A stretch of 50,677 nt of DNA from Candidatus Thorarchaeota archaeon (GTDB lineage: Archaea; Asgardarchaeota; Thorarchaeia; Thorarchaeales; Thorarchaeaceae), in NCBI GenBank assembly GCA_004524565.1, contig SDNZ01000005.1, positions 1 through 50,677 on the forward strand, read 5' to 3'. The first letter of the stretch is position 1. Each line of letters starts with the position of its first letter. Positions 24,032 through 33,391 of this stretch are shown in pieces. Both the position numbers and the translations under genes were made by a program. The notes under the pieces are model-generated. The model was not told the DNA's origin and did no database searches. It saw nothing but the letters and a program-made list of their open reading frames with translations.

Positions 24032-24694
24032 TTAGTAATGTGCTCGCATTAAATCAGAGGAAGGTCCTGTAGATCTAGTAGCAACAAATATTTGTTTGTT
24101 ACAATTCTGGCATGCAGCATACCCTTCATCTGAAATCTGTGAACCAATATAGGAATATACTGCATTGCAGTGGGGACATCGTATTCCCTTGATTTTCTTA
24201 TATTTATGAAACCAAGGAGGAATCGCCTCAGAAACAAAAGGTGCTCTTGTTAGAGTTGCATCACAATTTAGACATCTTGTTGCACTGGGTGGATTTGAAT
24301 GCATGCAGTATTCGCACTCGATTGGCGAAATCCCTCTATATTTTCCCTTTCTTTCTTGATACTTCTTTCCTTCATTTGCACTAAAGTACATGACAAAACC
24401 ACAGATGAACATCGCAAATGCGGCCATTAGAAACTGCATTCCTGCTGCAACCAAAAAGTAATTCGATGTAGCTAATCCGATGACAGGAAGGAGCATCATA
24501 GCAACTGCACAGCAGATGTATGCTCCTGCTGCAAGTTTTCTTTTTCCCATGGTTGCGGCTTCCATACACTCTATCGTGCAATAGATATCATCATCAGGTG
24601 TAGAAATCCACTTATTGCTCTCTGGACTTCCACACCATGCACAACGAGCAATAGTATCCTTCCGGACAACAATTCTGTCTTGTTCGTCTGACAA
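24032..24694 (-). CDS. Membrane protein with three zinc-binding modules
   Basis: Product of 220 residues. An N-terminal cysteine module (CAWCGSPESN ... CTIEC) is followed by two membrane helices (about 55-75 and 80-105) and two C-terminal zinc ribbons (CEYC ... CLNC and CPHC ... CQNC). Both ends therefore lie on the same side, probably cytoplasmic. TTG start with a GAGGG site. Function unknown; it may hold partner proteins at the membrane. Confidence 0.75.
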   Translation of the reverse strand: MSDEQDRIVVRKDTIARCAWCGSPESNKWISTPDDDIYCTIECMEAATMGKRKLAAGAYICCAVAMMLLPVIGLATSNYFLVAAGMQFLMAAFAMFICGFVMYFSANEGKKYQERKGKYRGISPIECEYCMHSNPPSATRCLNCDATLTRAPFVSEAIPPWFHKYKKIKGIRCPHCNAVYSYIGSQISDEGYAACQNCNKQIFVATRSTGPSSDLMRAHY

Positions 24695-24851
24695 AACAAA
24701 ATCCCTCGTAATTAATTGGATTTGAAGAGTTTTATTCTTTTATGATGTACAAAACGCGTCTGAAATGAGCTCTAGAGGAAGTATGGCAAAGAGTTAATAG
24801 AAACTAAGCAAAGATGGGCTTTAGTTACACTACCTCATGGAGGATAGATGT

Positions 24852-25475
24852 ATGGTTAGGCTAACTACAATTGGTAATTTTCTTTCAGGAATTGGACTTA
24901 CATTATTGGGTGGTACTATCGGAGCAAAGGCATTGCTTGATGTTGTGTCAGCAACCGGGAACCTGCTTTTGATTCCCTTCTACATTTGGCTCATAGCACT
25001 TGCTGTTCTTGCTGTGGTACTAATTATCGCGATAATCAATACGTTCACTGAAATGACCGGATTCGTACATCCTGACGACAAGATGATGTCAAACATGCTT
25101 GTGTACATGATGTCGATAGCAACCCTTCTCACCTATGGACTGCTAGAAGGTGTTGATGCTACAATACAGGGATACCTCTTTGATATGGGGACAATGATTG
25201 TCATCGCATACATATTTTTGTTCGTCTTTCAGTTTTATGGGAGTCGTATCTCCGAAGGCGCTGAAACTGGGCAAACAAAGGAGATGACGTCAAGATTCAT
25301 GATTGTTTCACTGATCCTGGGCGTAATTATGGCAGGGGTCTATCTTGCTACAAGTGTCATAAAAGACACCTTATCTTATGGATGGGCAGCTGGTGTACTC
25401 TTTGGTATTGCAGTTCTGCTTGTGTTCAGCATTGTAATCTTCCTCGGAAGAAGATACGAACCAGTAGGTGAGTAG
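24852..25475 (+). CDS. Six-helix membrane protein, unknown function
   Basis: Product of 207 residues with about six hydrophobic helices. The ATG at 24852 is favoured: GGAGG lies eight bases upstream, inside the longer frame that begins at 24837. No active-site motif seen. A clear hairpin with a T-rich tail follows its stop, so it is transcribed alone or as the last gene. Confidence 0.75.
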   Translation: MVRLTTIGNFLSGIGLTLLGGTIGAKALLDVVSATGNLLLIPFYIWLIALAVLAVVLIIAIINTFTEMTGFVHPDDKMMSNMLVYMMSIATLLTYGLLEGVDATIQGYLFDMGTMIVIAYIFLFVFQFYGSRISEGAETGQTKEMTSRFMIVSLILGVIMAGVYLATSVIKDTLSYGWAAGVLFGIAVLLVFSIVIFLGRRYEPVGE

Positions 25476-25486
25476 CAGCTTAAGTC

Positions 25487-25524
25487 GGATGGAATTTATT
25501 CCATCCACTCTTTCATTTTTTATT
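25487..25524 (+). terminator. Intrinsic-type terminator after the 24852 membrane protein
   Basis: A perfect 8-pair stem GGATGGAA/TTCCATCC with loop TTTA (25487-25506) is followed by ACTCTTTCATTTTTTATTTT. Eleven bases after the stop codon. Confidence 0.7.
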
Positions 25525-25600
25525 TTAAATGCAGAATTAACTTATACTGGAAAGGCTCTTAAAACTTCAAAGTCTGTTACAGCAGTAACTGGTGTTAGCT

Positions 25601-27571
25601 ATGGGAGATGATAAGCTCTGGCTTGGTTTCAAGCTTGATGAAGAAGGGAAAAGAACTGATGAAAGATTTGAGATTAGTGCTGATCTGCTTCGCCGCCACG
25701 GAGGCGTTTTTGGCTCAACAGGATCAGGAAAAACCGTTCTTTCCAAATGTATCTTAGAAGAGGCGGCTATGAAGGGAATTCCCATTATAGCATTCGATCC
25801 ACAAGGAGATATTGCATCTCTTATGTTGCCTGGTGACCCAAAGGAACTACGTGAAAAAGGAGTTCCTCCAGAAAGACTCAAAGAGTATATGGACAACGTC
25901 GTGGTTCGCGTATATACACCAGCTAGCAGCAAAGGATTGGCTATCTCTATTAATCCCCTCAAACTCCCAGACAGGAACGCAGATGAAGATGATATTATCA
26001 GACTTTTAGATAACTCTGCAAGAACCCTCGTGAAGGTTCTTATGAAGGTCGCGGGGCTCTCACGATCATGGGAAGGTAAGGCTTTTGCGGCAATCTACGA
26101 ACTTCTTAGAACAATCTGGGAAGGCGAGAAGACCGATATTGATACCCTAGCTGAATTAGCAGACATGCTTATTGCAGATCCAGAAACAGCTGGCGTTGAT
26201 CTGGAGCCATTTATGAAACTAAGTGAACGACAAACACTTGCTACAAGAATCAGAAGTTTGACTGTTGGCTCTTCACAACTTCTCTTCAAAGAAGAAGGAA
26301 ACATCGATTTTGATTTCCTGACAACTCCAGTCAATGGAAAAACACCAGTAAACGTGATTTTTCTCAAGACATTGCGAAGTGAAGAAGAGAAACACTTCTT
26401 CATCGCGATTGTACTGAACCAACTCTATTCATGGATGCTTAGGCAGGGATTCACTGAAAATCCACGATTGATGATATTCCAAGATGAAGCTGCACCGTTC
26501 ATCCCTGCAGGAATGAGAGCGCCAGGTCCTAAGGAGACCTACTTGCTACTCTTCAGACAAGCACGAAAATATGGTATTGAATGTCTGATTGCAACTCAAA
26601 GTCCGAAAGATATTGACTACAAAGCTTTCGAACAGTTCAATACTATAGCATCAGGTAGAATCAGTAGTGAACAATCTCTCAAGGTGCTAGAACGAATTCT
26701 TGAACCAATTGCTGGGGAGAAAGAATCGGAAATAATCATTACTCAATTACCAGGTCAGCAAACTGCTAGTTTCATCTTTTCATCAGCAGATCTCAAACCC
26801 AAGGTCACCAGTATAGGAGTTCGCTGGCTTTTGACTAAACACATCACTCTCACAGAAAAAGACGTGCAGATGCATATGAGCAAACTTCGAGCTGAACAAG
26901 AGAAAATCATGAAGCAATTAGAGGCAGCACGTACAGCGGAAGAAAAAGCTGAAGCAGCAGCAAGAGAAAAAGAGAAACTTGAGAAACAAAGGCAACTTCA
27001 AGCTGCACGAAAGGAAGCTGAGAAGAAGCGCCTTGAAGAACAAAAGAAACTTGCAGACGAAGCAGCTCGCAAAGAAAGGGAGAAGCAACTCCTAGAAAAG
27101 AAAGCGAAATTCAAGAATGCGACTGATACAGAGAAAGTATTCGAGAGTCGTGGGCAAGCAGGTATGATTTCTTATGACGATATAGTCAATGGCTTTGTTG
27201 CACGTATTGAAGCAATAGCTCGAAGGACCTTCGGTCTACAATTCTTACAAGAACTTGTAAAGAGAGGAGAATTACATTATGAGAAGTCTATGTCATTCTA
27301 CTTGACAGAGACCCGTGAAGCAATCAAACAGGGTCTCGCCAAGAAAATCAGGAAAGAAGTGACCAAGAAGGGAAAGACAAAGAAGGAAGAGTATCTCATA
27401 TATGAATTCGAGTACATGCTACAATTAGTAATTGAAAGCATGGGAATAAGAGAACCTGACTACGTTGATGAATCCCGATTGAAAAAACAATTCGAGATGA
27501 TGGTGAAGAAAGCAAGTAAGAACAGCTTGCTTGAGAGGATTGTTCTTGGTGAACCATTCCTTGAATTCTAA
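25601..27571 (+). CDS. HerA-like FtsK/HerA-family ATPase with charged coiled coil
   Basis: Product of 656 residues. Walker A is GSTGSGKT at 38-45, and MIFQDEA near 290 holds the Walker B acidic residues. The pattern LLFRQARKYGIECLIATQSP after Walker B is typical of HerA/VirB4-like hexameric motors. Residues about 425-510 are a long Glu/Lys/Ala-rich coiled coil, not part of the repair HerA, and a helical C-terminal domain follows. No NurA nuclease gene is adjacent, so this is probably a HerA relative of separate function, such as DNA or protein movement. GGTG six bases before the ATG at 25601 sets the start. Confidence 0.85.
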   Translation: MGDDKLWLGFKLDEEGKRTDERFEISADLLRRHGGVFGSTGSGKTVLSKCILEEAAMKGIPIIAFDPQGDIASLMLPGDPKELREKGVPPERLKEYMDNVVVRVYTPASSKGLAISINPLKLPDRNADEDDIIRLLDNSARTLVKVLMKVAGLSRSWEGKAFAAIYELLRTIWEGEKTDIDTLAELADMLIADPETAGVDLEPFMKLSERQTLATRIRSLTVGSSQLLFKEEGNIDFDFLTTPVNGKTPVNVIFLKTLRSEEEKHFFIAIVLNQLYSWMLRQGFTENPRLMIFQDEAAPFIPAGMRAPGPKETYLLLFRQARKYGIECLIATQSPKDIDYKAFEQFNTIASGRISSEQSLKVLERILEPIAGEKESEIIITQLPGQQTASFIFSSADLKPKVTSIGVRWLLTKHITLTEKDVQMHMSKLRAEQEKIMKQLEAARTAEEKAEAAAREKEKLEKQRQLQAARKEAEKKRLEEQKKLADEAARKEREKQLLEKKAKFKNATDTEKVFESRGQAGMISYDDIVNGFVARIEAIARRTFGLQFLQELVKRGELHYEKSMSFYLTETREAIKQGLAKKIRKEVTKKGKTKKEEYLIYEFEYMLQLVIESMGIREPDYVDESRLKKQFEMMVKKASKNSLLERIVLGEPFLEF

Positions 27572-28251
27572 TAAGGAGCAGGAGACACGTATCTACTAGG
27601 CTCAGAAACCTTGCAATCAACCCATCGTTCTATCATATCAGTGGTAAAAATAACTGCCTTAGTCATAAGCTCCTTTGTCGCTTTGATAGTTCCAAAAAGT
27701 AAAACGAGAACGGTTTTGCTTTCAGATGTTACCTTAGTTCGCTCAGAATCATGAATAGCGTAACCATAACAGACAATACCGATTTCATCAGCCAGTACAA
27801 TTTCTCTTCCGCGACAGATAATGACTTCGCCGCCAATACGGTGAAACTCCTCATTTTTTTGAGCTCTCCGCAATGTGAGTTGGCCTTCTATCTTTGAAGC
27901 ATCAATCAAGCTAATGGGAATTTTATGGTATGCAGATGAGAGGTTGATTACATCAACTAGGTCTGAGATACGCCAAAGATTTTTCCCTTGAAGCACTCTT
28001 CGTAGTACAGCCTCACTAGATCCACGTGTCTTCGTTGGGTCCATACCATAGGTCCAATGCCAAACACGATAGGAATAGATTAGTGGATCTTTTCGAAGAT
28101 ACTCAAGTTTATTGTTTTTACGTATCTCTACGAAGAGCTCCTGCTCATATTCTTCAAATTCCTTTGATGACTTGCCAAGAGTGAGATCACTTAGCTCAAC
28201 TATAACTATACTTGACCCAGGTGGTCCTGTTTCGAATTTCACGGATCGCAT
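27568..28251 (-). CDS. B3/B4 tRNA-binding-domain protein (COG3382-like)
   Basis: Product of 227 residues. The central part (YSYRVWHWTYGMDPTKTRGSSEAVLRRVL, then INLSSAYHKIPISLIDASKIEG) is the B3/B4 domain otherwise found in the beta subunit of phenylalanyl-tRNA synthetase, where it helps remove wrongly charged amino acids. Free-standing forms may edit or bind tRNA; none is proven here. GGTGAAT before the ATG at 28251 sets the start. Its stop codon overlaps that of the HerA-like gene on the other strand (27568-27571). Same strand as the HAD gene 23 bases upstream. Confidence 0.8.
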   Translation of the reverse strand: MRSVKFETGPPGSSIVIVELSDLTLGKSSKEFEEYEQELFVEIRKNNKLEYLRKDPLIYSYRVWHWTYGMDPTKTRGSSEAVLRRVLQGKNLWRISDLVDVINLSSAYHKIPISLIDASKIEGQLTLRRAQKNEEFHRIGGEVIICRGREIVLADEIGIVCYGYAIHDSERTKVTSESKTVLVLLFGTIKATKELMTKAVIFTTDMIERWVDCKVSEPSRYVSPAPY

Positions 28252-28274
28252 CAGATTCACCTTCAAATTGAATG

Positions 28275-29078
28275 TCAAAGCATAGCTATGACCTCTTCCA
28301 AAGACTGAACTTCCAAGCTAGGCGTGGTGTCAAGGTCACCTGACTCAAAGTCAATGATGTTATCAGGACGATGAACAAGAACCGTCGTCATCCCAGCCGC
28401 GTTCCCACCTGCGATATCTGAGTGGGGATTATCTCCAACCATTACTGCATCTGAAACCTTGAATCCAAGAATTTTCACAGTTTCCACAACAATCTCAGGG
28501 AGTGGTTTTCCAACGGTGACAGCTTTCGCACCAGTTGCATGTTCAATCGCGGCAACAATAGACCGTTCCCCAATGTACATGTCTTCATATCCAAGATAGA
28601 TACCAGGATAGTCACGACTGCCACTTATACAAATTATTGGTGCGCCTTTCTGCACCATTTTTGTTGCAAAGTTTAGCTCATGAAAAGTCATTCCACGATC
28701 TGCACCAACAGCAACATAATCAATAGGAGGATTATTCGTTACATCAAGACCTCTCGCAATGAAATCTTCTTGTGCACCACCCTCACCTATAATGAAACAT
28801 CGAGCTCCAGGTTTTCTATTGTGAACATAAGCAGCAGCTGCAGCCCCAGCAGTATAGACGTTTTCTAGAGGTATATTAAAACCAGCTTTTACTACAGCTT
28901 GATGGACCTGTCGAGAGGAGAGTCTTCCTACATTTGTGAGAATAGCTAGTGTGACGCCTTTCTTTTCAAGAGCTTTCCAGAGTTTCAGCGCATCTTCAAA
29001 TGGAGTTGGATGTTCCACATCGAGAATCATAGTATTGTCCACATCAAAAACCCACAATGTCTTATTACTGAGGTCCAT
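28275..29078 (-). CDS. HAD-superfamily phosphatase, NagD-like (subfamily IIA)
   Basis: Product of 267 residues. WVFDVDNTM near 8-16 is HAD motif I (nucleophile and acid Asp), LTNVG is motif II, the Lys of VGKPLPE is motif III, and MVGDNPHSDIAGG is motif IV. The capping domain between motifs II and III is of the NagD type. Likely a sugar or nucleoside phosphatase. The ATG at 29078 has GGAG eight bases upstream and is preferred to a TTG at 29114. Confidence 0.87.
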   Translation of the reverse strand: MDLSNKTLWVFDVDNTMILDVEHPTPFEDALKLWKALEKKGVTLAILTNVGRLSSRQVHQAVVKAGFNIPLENVYTAGAAAAAYVHNRKPGARCFIIGEGGAQEDFIARGLDVTNNPPIDYVAVGADRGMTFHELNFATKMVQKGAPIICISGSRDYPGIYLGYEDMYIGERSIVAAIEHATGAKAVTVGKPLPEIVVETVKILGFKVSDAVMVGDNPHSDIAGGNAAGMTTVLVHRPDNIIDFESGDLDTTPSLEVQSLEEVIAML

Positions 29079-29145
29079 GAAATCAGCTCCCAAACCTTTG
29101 AGCTTAATGGACAAAGAAAAATGTACCTACTGCAATGAATAATAT

Positions 29146-29493
29146 CTACTCACCATTGAGAAGAGGAATAACACATATGAAACGGAAAATCTCTGTACCT
29201 TCGGTATTATCGTATCCATGAGGTTCCATTGAAGGTACAAACACAACGTCGTCTTTCTTTGCGAATCCATCTACACCGCCAATCAGCTTTGCTTTGCCGT
29301 GAAGAACGAATATCTCATGCTCCTCCTGATGACTATGGATGGGAATGATACCACCTGGAGCAATTTCGAATAGTCGCATTGCGTAAGTATTAGCACCGGT
29401 CTGCTTACCAACAAGCCATCGAACTGTGACTTTTTGTGAACCAGCCATATCTACATCTTTTAACTCACGTTGTTTGTAATTAACGACATACAT
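29146..29493 (-). CDS. Single-domain cupin protein
   Basis: Product of 115 residues. IIPIHSHQEEHEIFVLHGKAKLIG is cupin motif 1 with histidines and a glutamate for a metal, and FVPSMEPHGYDN is motif 2. Such small cupins bind metal and sugar or act as isomerases or dioxygenases. Substrate unknown. Same strand as the HAD gene 67 bases downstream, so possibly cotranscribed. Confidence 0.87.
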   Translation of the reverse strand: MYVVNYKQRELKDVDMAGSQKVTVRWLVGKQTGANTYAMRLFEIAPGGIIPIHSHQEEHEIFVLHGKAKLIGGVDGFAKKDDVVFVPSMEPHGYDNTEGTEIFRFICVIPLLNGE

Positions 29494-29617
29494 CGTTCCG
29501 TATCTCCAAATATGATTGAGGAAGTTTTTCCTCCATCAAGACAGTTTTCATTTGTGCTGAATATTAGTATTAGGTTATAGACAAAATAGAATTTCTTGTA
29601 TGTGCACGCCACAGAAA

Positions 29618-29626
29618 GTTATATCT
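29618..29626 (+). promoter_or_regulatory. TATA box of the coiled-coil gene
   Basis: GTTATATCT preceded by CAGAAA, which is a fair BRE-TATA pair. Start of transcription would be near 29648, with a leader of about 43 bases before the ATG at 29691. Confidence 0.45.
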
Positions 29627-29690
29627 TTGGAGTGCGAGTGATTTTACCGTTGCGTGTATTCAACGAAATCACCCTGACGAGGGTTTTACC

Positions 29691-30212
29691 ATGAGTAGTG
29701 AAGAAGATACTTACCTTAGAGCAAAGCTGACTGAAATTAACGGAGCTATTGAGAGACTAACTCAGATGCTGAACAGAATGATCGATGTCATATCGAAGAT
29801 TACAGAAGTTCAGGATGCTCAATCAGATATAATATTAGCAGTAAATGAGAATGCTGAAAAACTAGAGGAACTCCTTACAGCTGTAAGCAATATCAGCCAT
29901 GCAGCTCCAAGTCAACCAAGTGGTCCCTCAATCACTCAGAAGGGTGCAATTTCAACTCATCAAGCAATTCTTGATACACTTGAAACACAAATTCGAGATG
30001 GGGTCATTGCAAGTGATCTAGCTACAAAAATCAATGAATCTGCTGATATGCTAGAGAGTAAAGGAGTAACAGGAGCCCTCATTGTCAAGATGCAACGATG
30101 GACTCGTATCCTGAGAACCTACGGTCGTGTTGATACAATCAGCCCAACGGATATTCAAAAGCTTCGCAATGATATCAAGGAATGGAGTAGAGACCTTTCA
30201 AAGATGCGCTAA
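29691..30212 (+). CDS. Coiled-coil protein of unknown function
   Basis: Product of 173 residues with GAGGG eight bases before its ATG. Residues about 8-70 form a heptad-rich coiled coil (LTEINGAIERLTQMLNRMIDVISKITEVQ), then a Ser/Pro/Thr-rich linker (about 73-90), then a helical domain (ISTHQAILDTLETQIRDG to the end, ending in EWSRDLSKMR). No membrane segment. It could be a subunit that forms oligomers; no family is recognised. Confidence 0.65.
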   Translation: MSSEEDTYLRAKLTEINGAIERLTQMLNRMIDVISKITEVQDAQSDIILAVNENAEKLEELLTAVSNISHAAPSQPSGPSITQKGAISTHQAILDTLETQIRDGVIASDLATKINESADMLESKGVTGALIVKMQRWTRILRTYGRVDTISPTDIQKLRNDIKEWSRDLSKMR

Positions 30213-30402
30213 AAAGACTAAACCAGTAGCTTAAAATTAGATAAAGAATAAGGTAATTTATAGGCATCCGAGTATAATATACGTGAGGAATGAAATTCGC
30301 GCCAAAGATAATATAATATATGATGTTTACTCAACATTTAATAGCAATTTGGTATGAATTTTCGATGTTCCTCTGCCGGGAAAATGAGGTGCGAATTCAG
30401 AA

Positions 30403-30738
30403 ATGATGACTGATTGGCAAGACAAAATCCGAGATACTATTGAAGGATTTCCTGAACCCCATCGAGAAGAAATTTTGCAGTTATGGATCGAGTGGTTAGA
30501 CACCAACCCAGAATCACCATTATATCAAAGCTGGGTAGCATTTTCTTCCAAAGCAGATGATGAAGAAGTCCTATACACAGAACGCCGCGTGTACATAAAG
30601 AGAGTAAAGAACGATCTCAGAGAGATGGAAATTCCTCTCAAAGGATGGCAAAAAGTAGCAAAAGTACTTGCAGCGGTTGCTAGTGTTTTCCTTGTGCTCT
30701 TTCTAGCCATATCAAGGGTCTTTCGTGCTACCGAATAA
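30403..30738 (+). CDS. Small protein with C-terminal membrane anchor
   Basis: Product of 111 residues. A soluble acidic and aromatic part (DWQDKIRDTIEGFPEPHREEILQLWIEW) is followed by one membrane helix at about 85-103 (VLAAVASVFLVLFLAI) only eight residues from the end. This is the layout of a tail-anchored protein, inserted after translation in other organisms. GAGGTG lies upstream of the ATG. No family recognised. Next to the coiled-coil gene and GAN on the same strand, but each seems to have its own promoter. Confidence 0.65.
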   Translation: MMTDWQDKIRDTIEGFPEPHREEILQLWIEWLDTNPESPLYQSWVAFSSKADDEEVLYTERRVYIKRVKNDLREMEIPLKGWQKVAKVLAAVASVFLVLFLAISRVFRATE

Positions 30739-30776
30739 ATGCGTATTAAGACTCTCATGATATCAGAGAGGCCCAC

Positions 30777-30784
30777 TTATATTA
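30777..30784 (+). promoter_or_regulatory. TATA-like box before the GAN gene
   Basis: TTATATTA about 30 bases before the ATG at 30813, giving a leader of only a few bases that just includes GGAG at 30805-30808. Confidence 0.4.
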
Positions 30785-30812
30785 TGGAGCGAGAGACTTT
30801 CTGTGGAGCAAA

Positions 30813-32315
30813 ATGGAGAATCTACTTGAAGCCCTACCAGAATCCATGATTGAATTGCTTAGAGAAGCTTCTATTGTCGCTAAGAACGCGAAGAAAGTAA
30901 TGGCATTCTCGCATATTGATGCAGATGGCATCTCTGCATTAGCAATCATTGTACGTGCCCTTGAGCATGAGGAGAAGGAGTTTGAGTGGAGAAATATCCA
31001 TCAGATTAATTCCGAATCCATAATCGAGATCAAACAGGAGGTTGAGCAATTTCAACCAGACCTTGTGATTTTTACTGATTTTGGTACAGGGCAATTCAAC
31101 CTCATCAGGAATCACATAGCTGTTATGGATATTGTGCGTAAGATTATCATTCTAGACCATCACTTACCTCAGGAACGTGATAACGAAGACTATCAATCAA
31201 TACATCAGGATAAGATAATCGAGATAAATCCGAGCCATCACGACCTAAGCGGAAGTTATGATATATCCGGCTCAGGTATGGCATTCCTATTTGCTATTGG
31301 ACTCTCAACTGAAAACGTAGATCTTACTGAGTTGGCAATTGTGGGTGCAACGGGAGACCTACAAGATTTCTACGGAAAGGGATTCACTGGGGTGAATAAA
31401 ACCATCATTGAACTTGGAGAGGCAGCCGGTTTCCTGAACGTGACTCGCGACCTTACTTTCTTCGGAATCAATACACGACCATTACCATATCTCCTGCAAT
31501 ATGCCACAGATCCCTACTTACCTGGGTTAACTGGCGAAGAAGCAGCATGCTACAGTTTCTTTGAGGATTTAGGAATTGCAATGAAGGATGCTCATGATGA
31601 ATGGAGAACATGGGTAAATCTAGAATCAAGTGAGAAACAAACTATCATACAGAGATTAATCCAGTATATTTTCGAGATGTACAATGATCCTAGGATTGCC
31701 AAGGGATTGATTGGTGACGTAATTATATTACCTAAACGTCCAGAAAGAACGGAGATGCGTAGTGCAAAGGAATTCTCTACACTACTGAACGCGTGTGGTA
31801 GAAACAAAAAACCTGAAGTTGGGGTTAAGATATGTCTGGGAAACCCAGAGGCGATTATTGAAGGTCGCCATCTTCTTCAAGAACACCGTAAAAACTTAGC
31901 TACAGCATTAAGAAGACTGGAAGATGAAAGCTATACAACAATGGATGGACTTTATCTTGTAGATGATCCGGAAACTCCTGACACAATTATTGGGATTGTC
32001 ATAGGAATGGCTCAAGGTTCACGCATCGTGCCAATTGATAAACCAATTATTGGAGTCAGTACAAACACCTCTTCTGACAGCCCATTGGTGAAATTATCTG
32101 GTCGTGCACATAAATATCTGATAAAGAGAGGAATTAGTCTCAAGGAAACATTTGTTTCAGTCGCAGAACAAATGAACGAGAAGTACGGAACATTAGTCGC
32201 AGAAGCAGGTGGACATCCAATGGCTGCTGGAGCTTTCATCCAAAAGGACTATGTTGAGGAATTTCTGATACTCTCTTCAGCTCATTTTGAAAAAACACTC
32301 AAATCAGAAAAATAG
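30813..32315 (+). CDS. GAN/RecJ-like single-strand exonuclease of the DHH family
   Basis: Product of 500 residues. HIDADG at 34-39, ILDHH at 113-117 and GATGD near 178 are DHH-domain metal motifs; GGHPMAAGAF near 463 is the DHHA1 motif. Length matches archaeal RecJ-like proteins, of which GAN associates with the GINS-MCM replicative helicase. So it probably acts at replication forks or in RNA and DNA end trimming. Some archaea carry several homologues, so exact orthology to GAN is not certain. Confidence 0.85.
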   Translation: MENLLEALPESMIELLREASIVAKNAKKVMAFSHIDADGISALAIIVRALEHEEKEFEWRNIHQINSESIIEIKQEVEQFQPDLVIFTDFGTGQFNLIRNHIAVMDIVRKIIILDHHLPQERDNEDYQSIHQDKIIEINPSHHDLSGSYDISGSGMAFLFAIGLSTENVDLTELAIVGATGDLQDFYGKGFTGVNKTIIELGEAAGFLNVTRDLTFFGINTRPLPYLLQYATDPYLPGLTGEEAACYSFFEDLGIAMKDAHDEWRTWVNLESSEKQTIIQRLIQYIFEMYNDPRIAKGLIGDVIILPKRPERTEMRSAKEFSTLLNACGRNKKPEVGVKICLGNPEAIIEGRHLLQEHRKNLATALRRLEDESYTTMDGLYLVDDPETPDTIIGIVIGMAQGSRIVPIDKPIIGVSTNTSSDSPLVKLSGRAHKYLIKRGISLKETFVSVAEQMNEKYGTLVAEAGGHPMAAGAFIQKDYVEEFLILSSAHFEKTLKSEK

Positions 32316-32346
32316 AAAAAAGGATTACTGGGGGCAGAAGCCCCCA
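32311..32346 (-). terminator. Strong hairpin between GAN and the convergent membrane gene
   Basis: A perfect 7-pair stem TGGGGGC/GCCCCCA with loop TTCT on the minus strand (32329-32346). Beyond the hairpin on the minus strand lies a T-rich stretch with TTTTTT, so it best serves the gene ending at 32361. Confidence 0.6.
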
Positions 32347-32360
32347 AGGTTGTACAGAGA

Positions 32361-32822
32361 TTAGTAGTCTTCTGCAGTAAGCGAGGCACCAATGATACCT
32401 GGTATAAAGAGAAGCCCAAATGCGACTCCGAGATCAATTGCAGCTGCACGTGCTATATTGAACATCGCATCAAAATTGCTTGGATCACCTGCCAGAGTCA
32501 GTATATAGAAACCCAGGAAGAAGAGGACCAATGAAATAATTGATACGAATAGCATTCGTACGCCGCTCTTTGATATTAGACCAGCAATGAATCCGGCTAC
32601 ACCAAGTGCAACAAGCGGTGAATAAACACCAACCATTGCGGTAGTGTACGGGAAGAGGAGTGATCCAAATAATGCTCCACCCATGACCATAAGGTCACCT
32701 GTAATATCCGAGCTGCCTATGATTGCTTGAATAGCAGCAAGATCAAGTGAAAGTATTTGGAAAGCTCCAATCAGTACTGCAGTTACTAAAGTAATTAGAA
32801 GTGCTATTATAGTTCTAAACAT
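32361..32822 (-). CDS. Four-helix membrane protein, unknown function
   Basis: Product of 153 residues with hydrophobic helices near 4-25, 45-63, 65-85 and 88-110, and a further hydrophobic stretch near 125-145. No signature residues. It is similar in style to the 217-residue membrane protein at 2687, though I cannot show homology. Ends at a strong terminator. Confidence 0.7.
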   Translation of the reverse strand: MFRTIIALLITLVTAVLIGAFQILSLDLAAIQAIIGSSDITGDLMVMGGALFGSLLFPYTTAMVGVYSPLVALGVAGFIAGLISKSGVRMLFVSIISLVLFFLGFYILTLAGDPSNFDAMFNIARAAAIDLGVAFGLLFIPGIIGASLTAEDY

Positions 32823-32928
32823 TGAAGATTACACATCCTTAGTTTCAAAGATTAACCAATGTATCAACACACAATACGGAGATTCTTATATTTATTGGCA
32901 ATTTTGAGATGAGATGAATTTTTGATGT

Positions 32929-33375
32929 CTATTGATTCATTAATTCTAAAATCGAATTTTTAACAGAATTAAGAAGGTCAACTATTTCTTGATTCACCAT
33001 ATCTTCTGGAAGTCTATCCGGATGAAACCAAGCTACTTCACCTTCTGGGAACTCTGGCTTGGTAGACTCATTTAATGCCCTAGCAAGATAGTGATTAAGA
33101 AGGAAATGAAACTCAACCTTACCAGATGAGTCCAACGTAATGAGGTCAGCTGTACTCACTAGCTCCAACACTTCACAATCAATGCCGGTCTCTTCTAACA
33201 CTTCTCGAACAACAGATTCCCTCTGGTTTTCTCCAATTTCAACACCACCACCGGGGATACTCCAGAGACCCTCCCCAGGGGATTTGTCTCGACGCGCAAG
33301 TAAAATTCCTTTTCGTCCCACCACAATAGCCCCAACACCAGGAATGGGATACAGAGGATACCTTCGCTCGTCCAT
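32929..33375 (-). CDS. NUDIX hydrolase
   Basis: Product of 148 residues. The Nudix box is complete: GGVEIGENQRESVVREVLEE continuing to TGI, with the REVLEE metal-binding glutamates, preceded by WSIPGGG. It hydrolyses a nucleoside diphosphate linked to another group; overall it resembles ADP-ribose pyrophosphatases. ATG at 33375 with GGATGAT nine bases upstream is chosen. It follows the TPR protein gene after 16 bases, likely cotranscribed. Confidence 0.88.
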   Translation of the reverse strand: MDERRYPLYPIPGVGAIVVGRKGILLARRDKSPGEGLWSIPGGGVEIGENQRESVVREVLEETGIDCEVLELVSTADLITLDSSGKVEFHFLLNHYLARALNESTKPEFPEGEVAWFHPDRLPEDMVNQEIVDLLNSVKNSILELMNQ

Positions 33376-33391
33376 AATTTGCACATCATCC

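Noticed and set aside
30397-30415. ATGATGA followed by CTGA, resembling C/D box RNA motifs
   Set aside because: It is the start codon region of a protein gene and there is no second box pair at a suitable distance.
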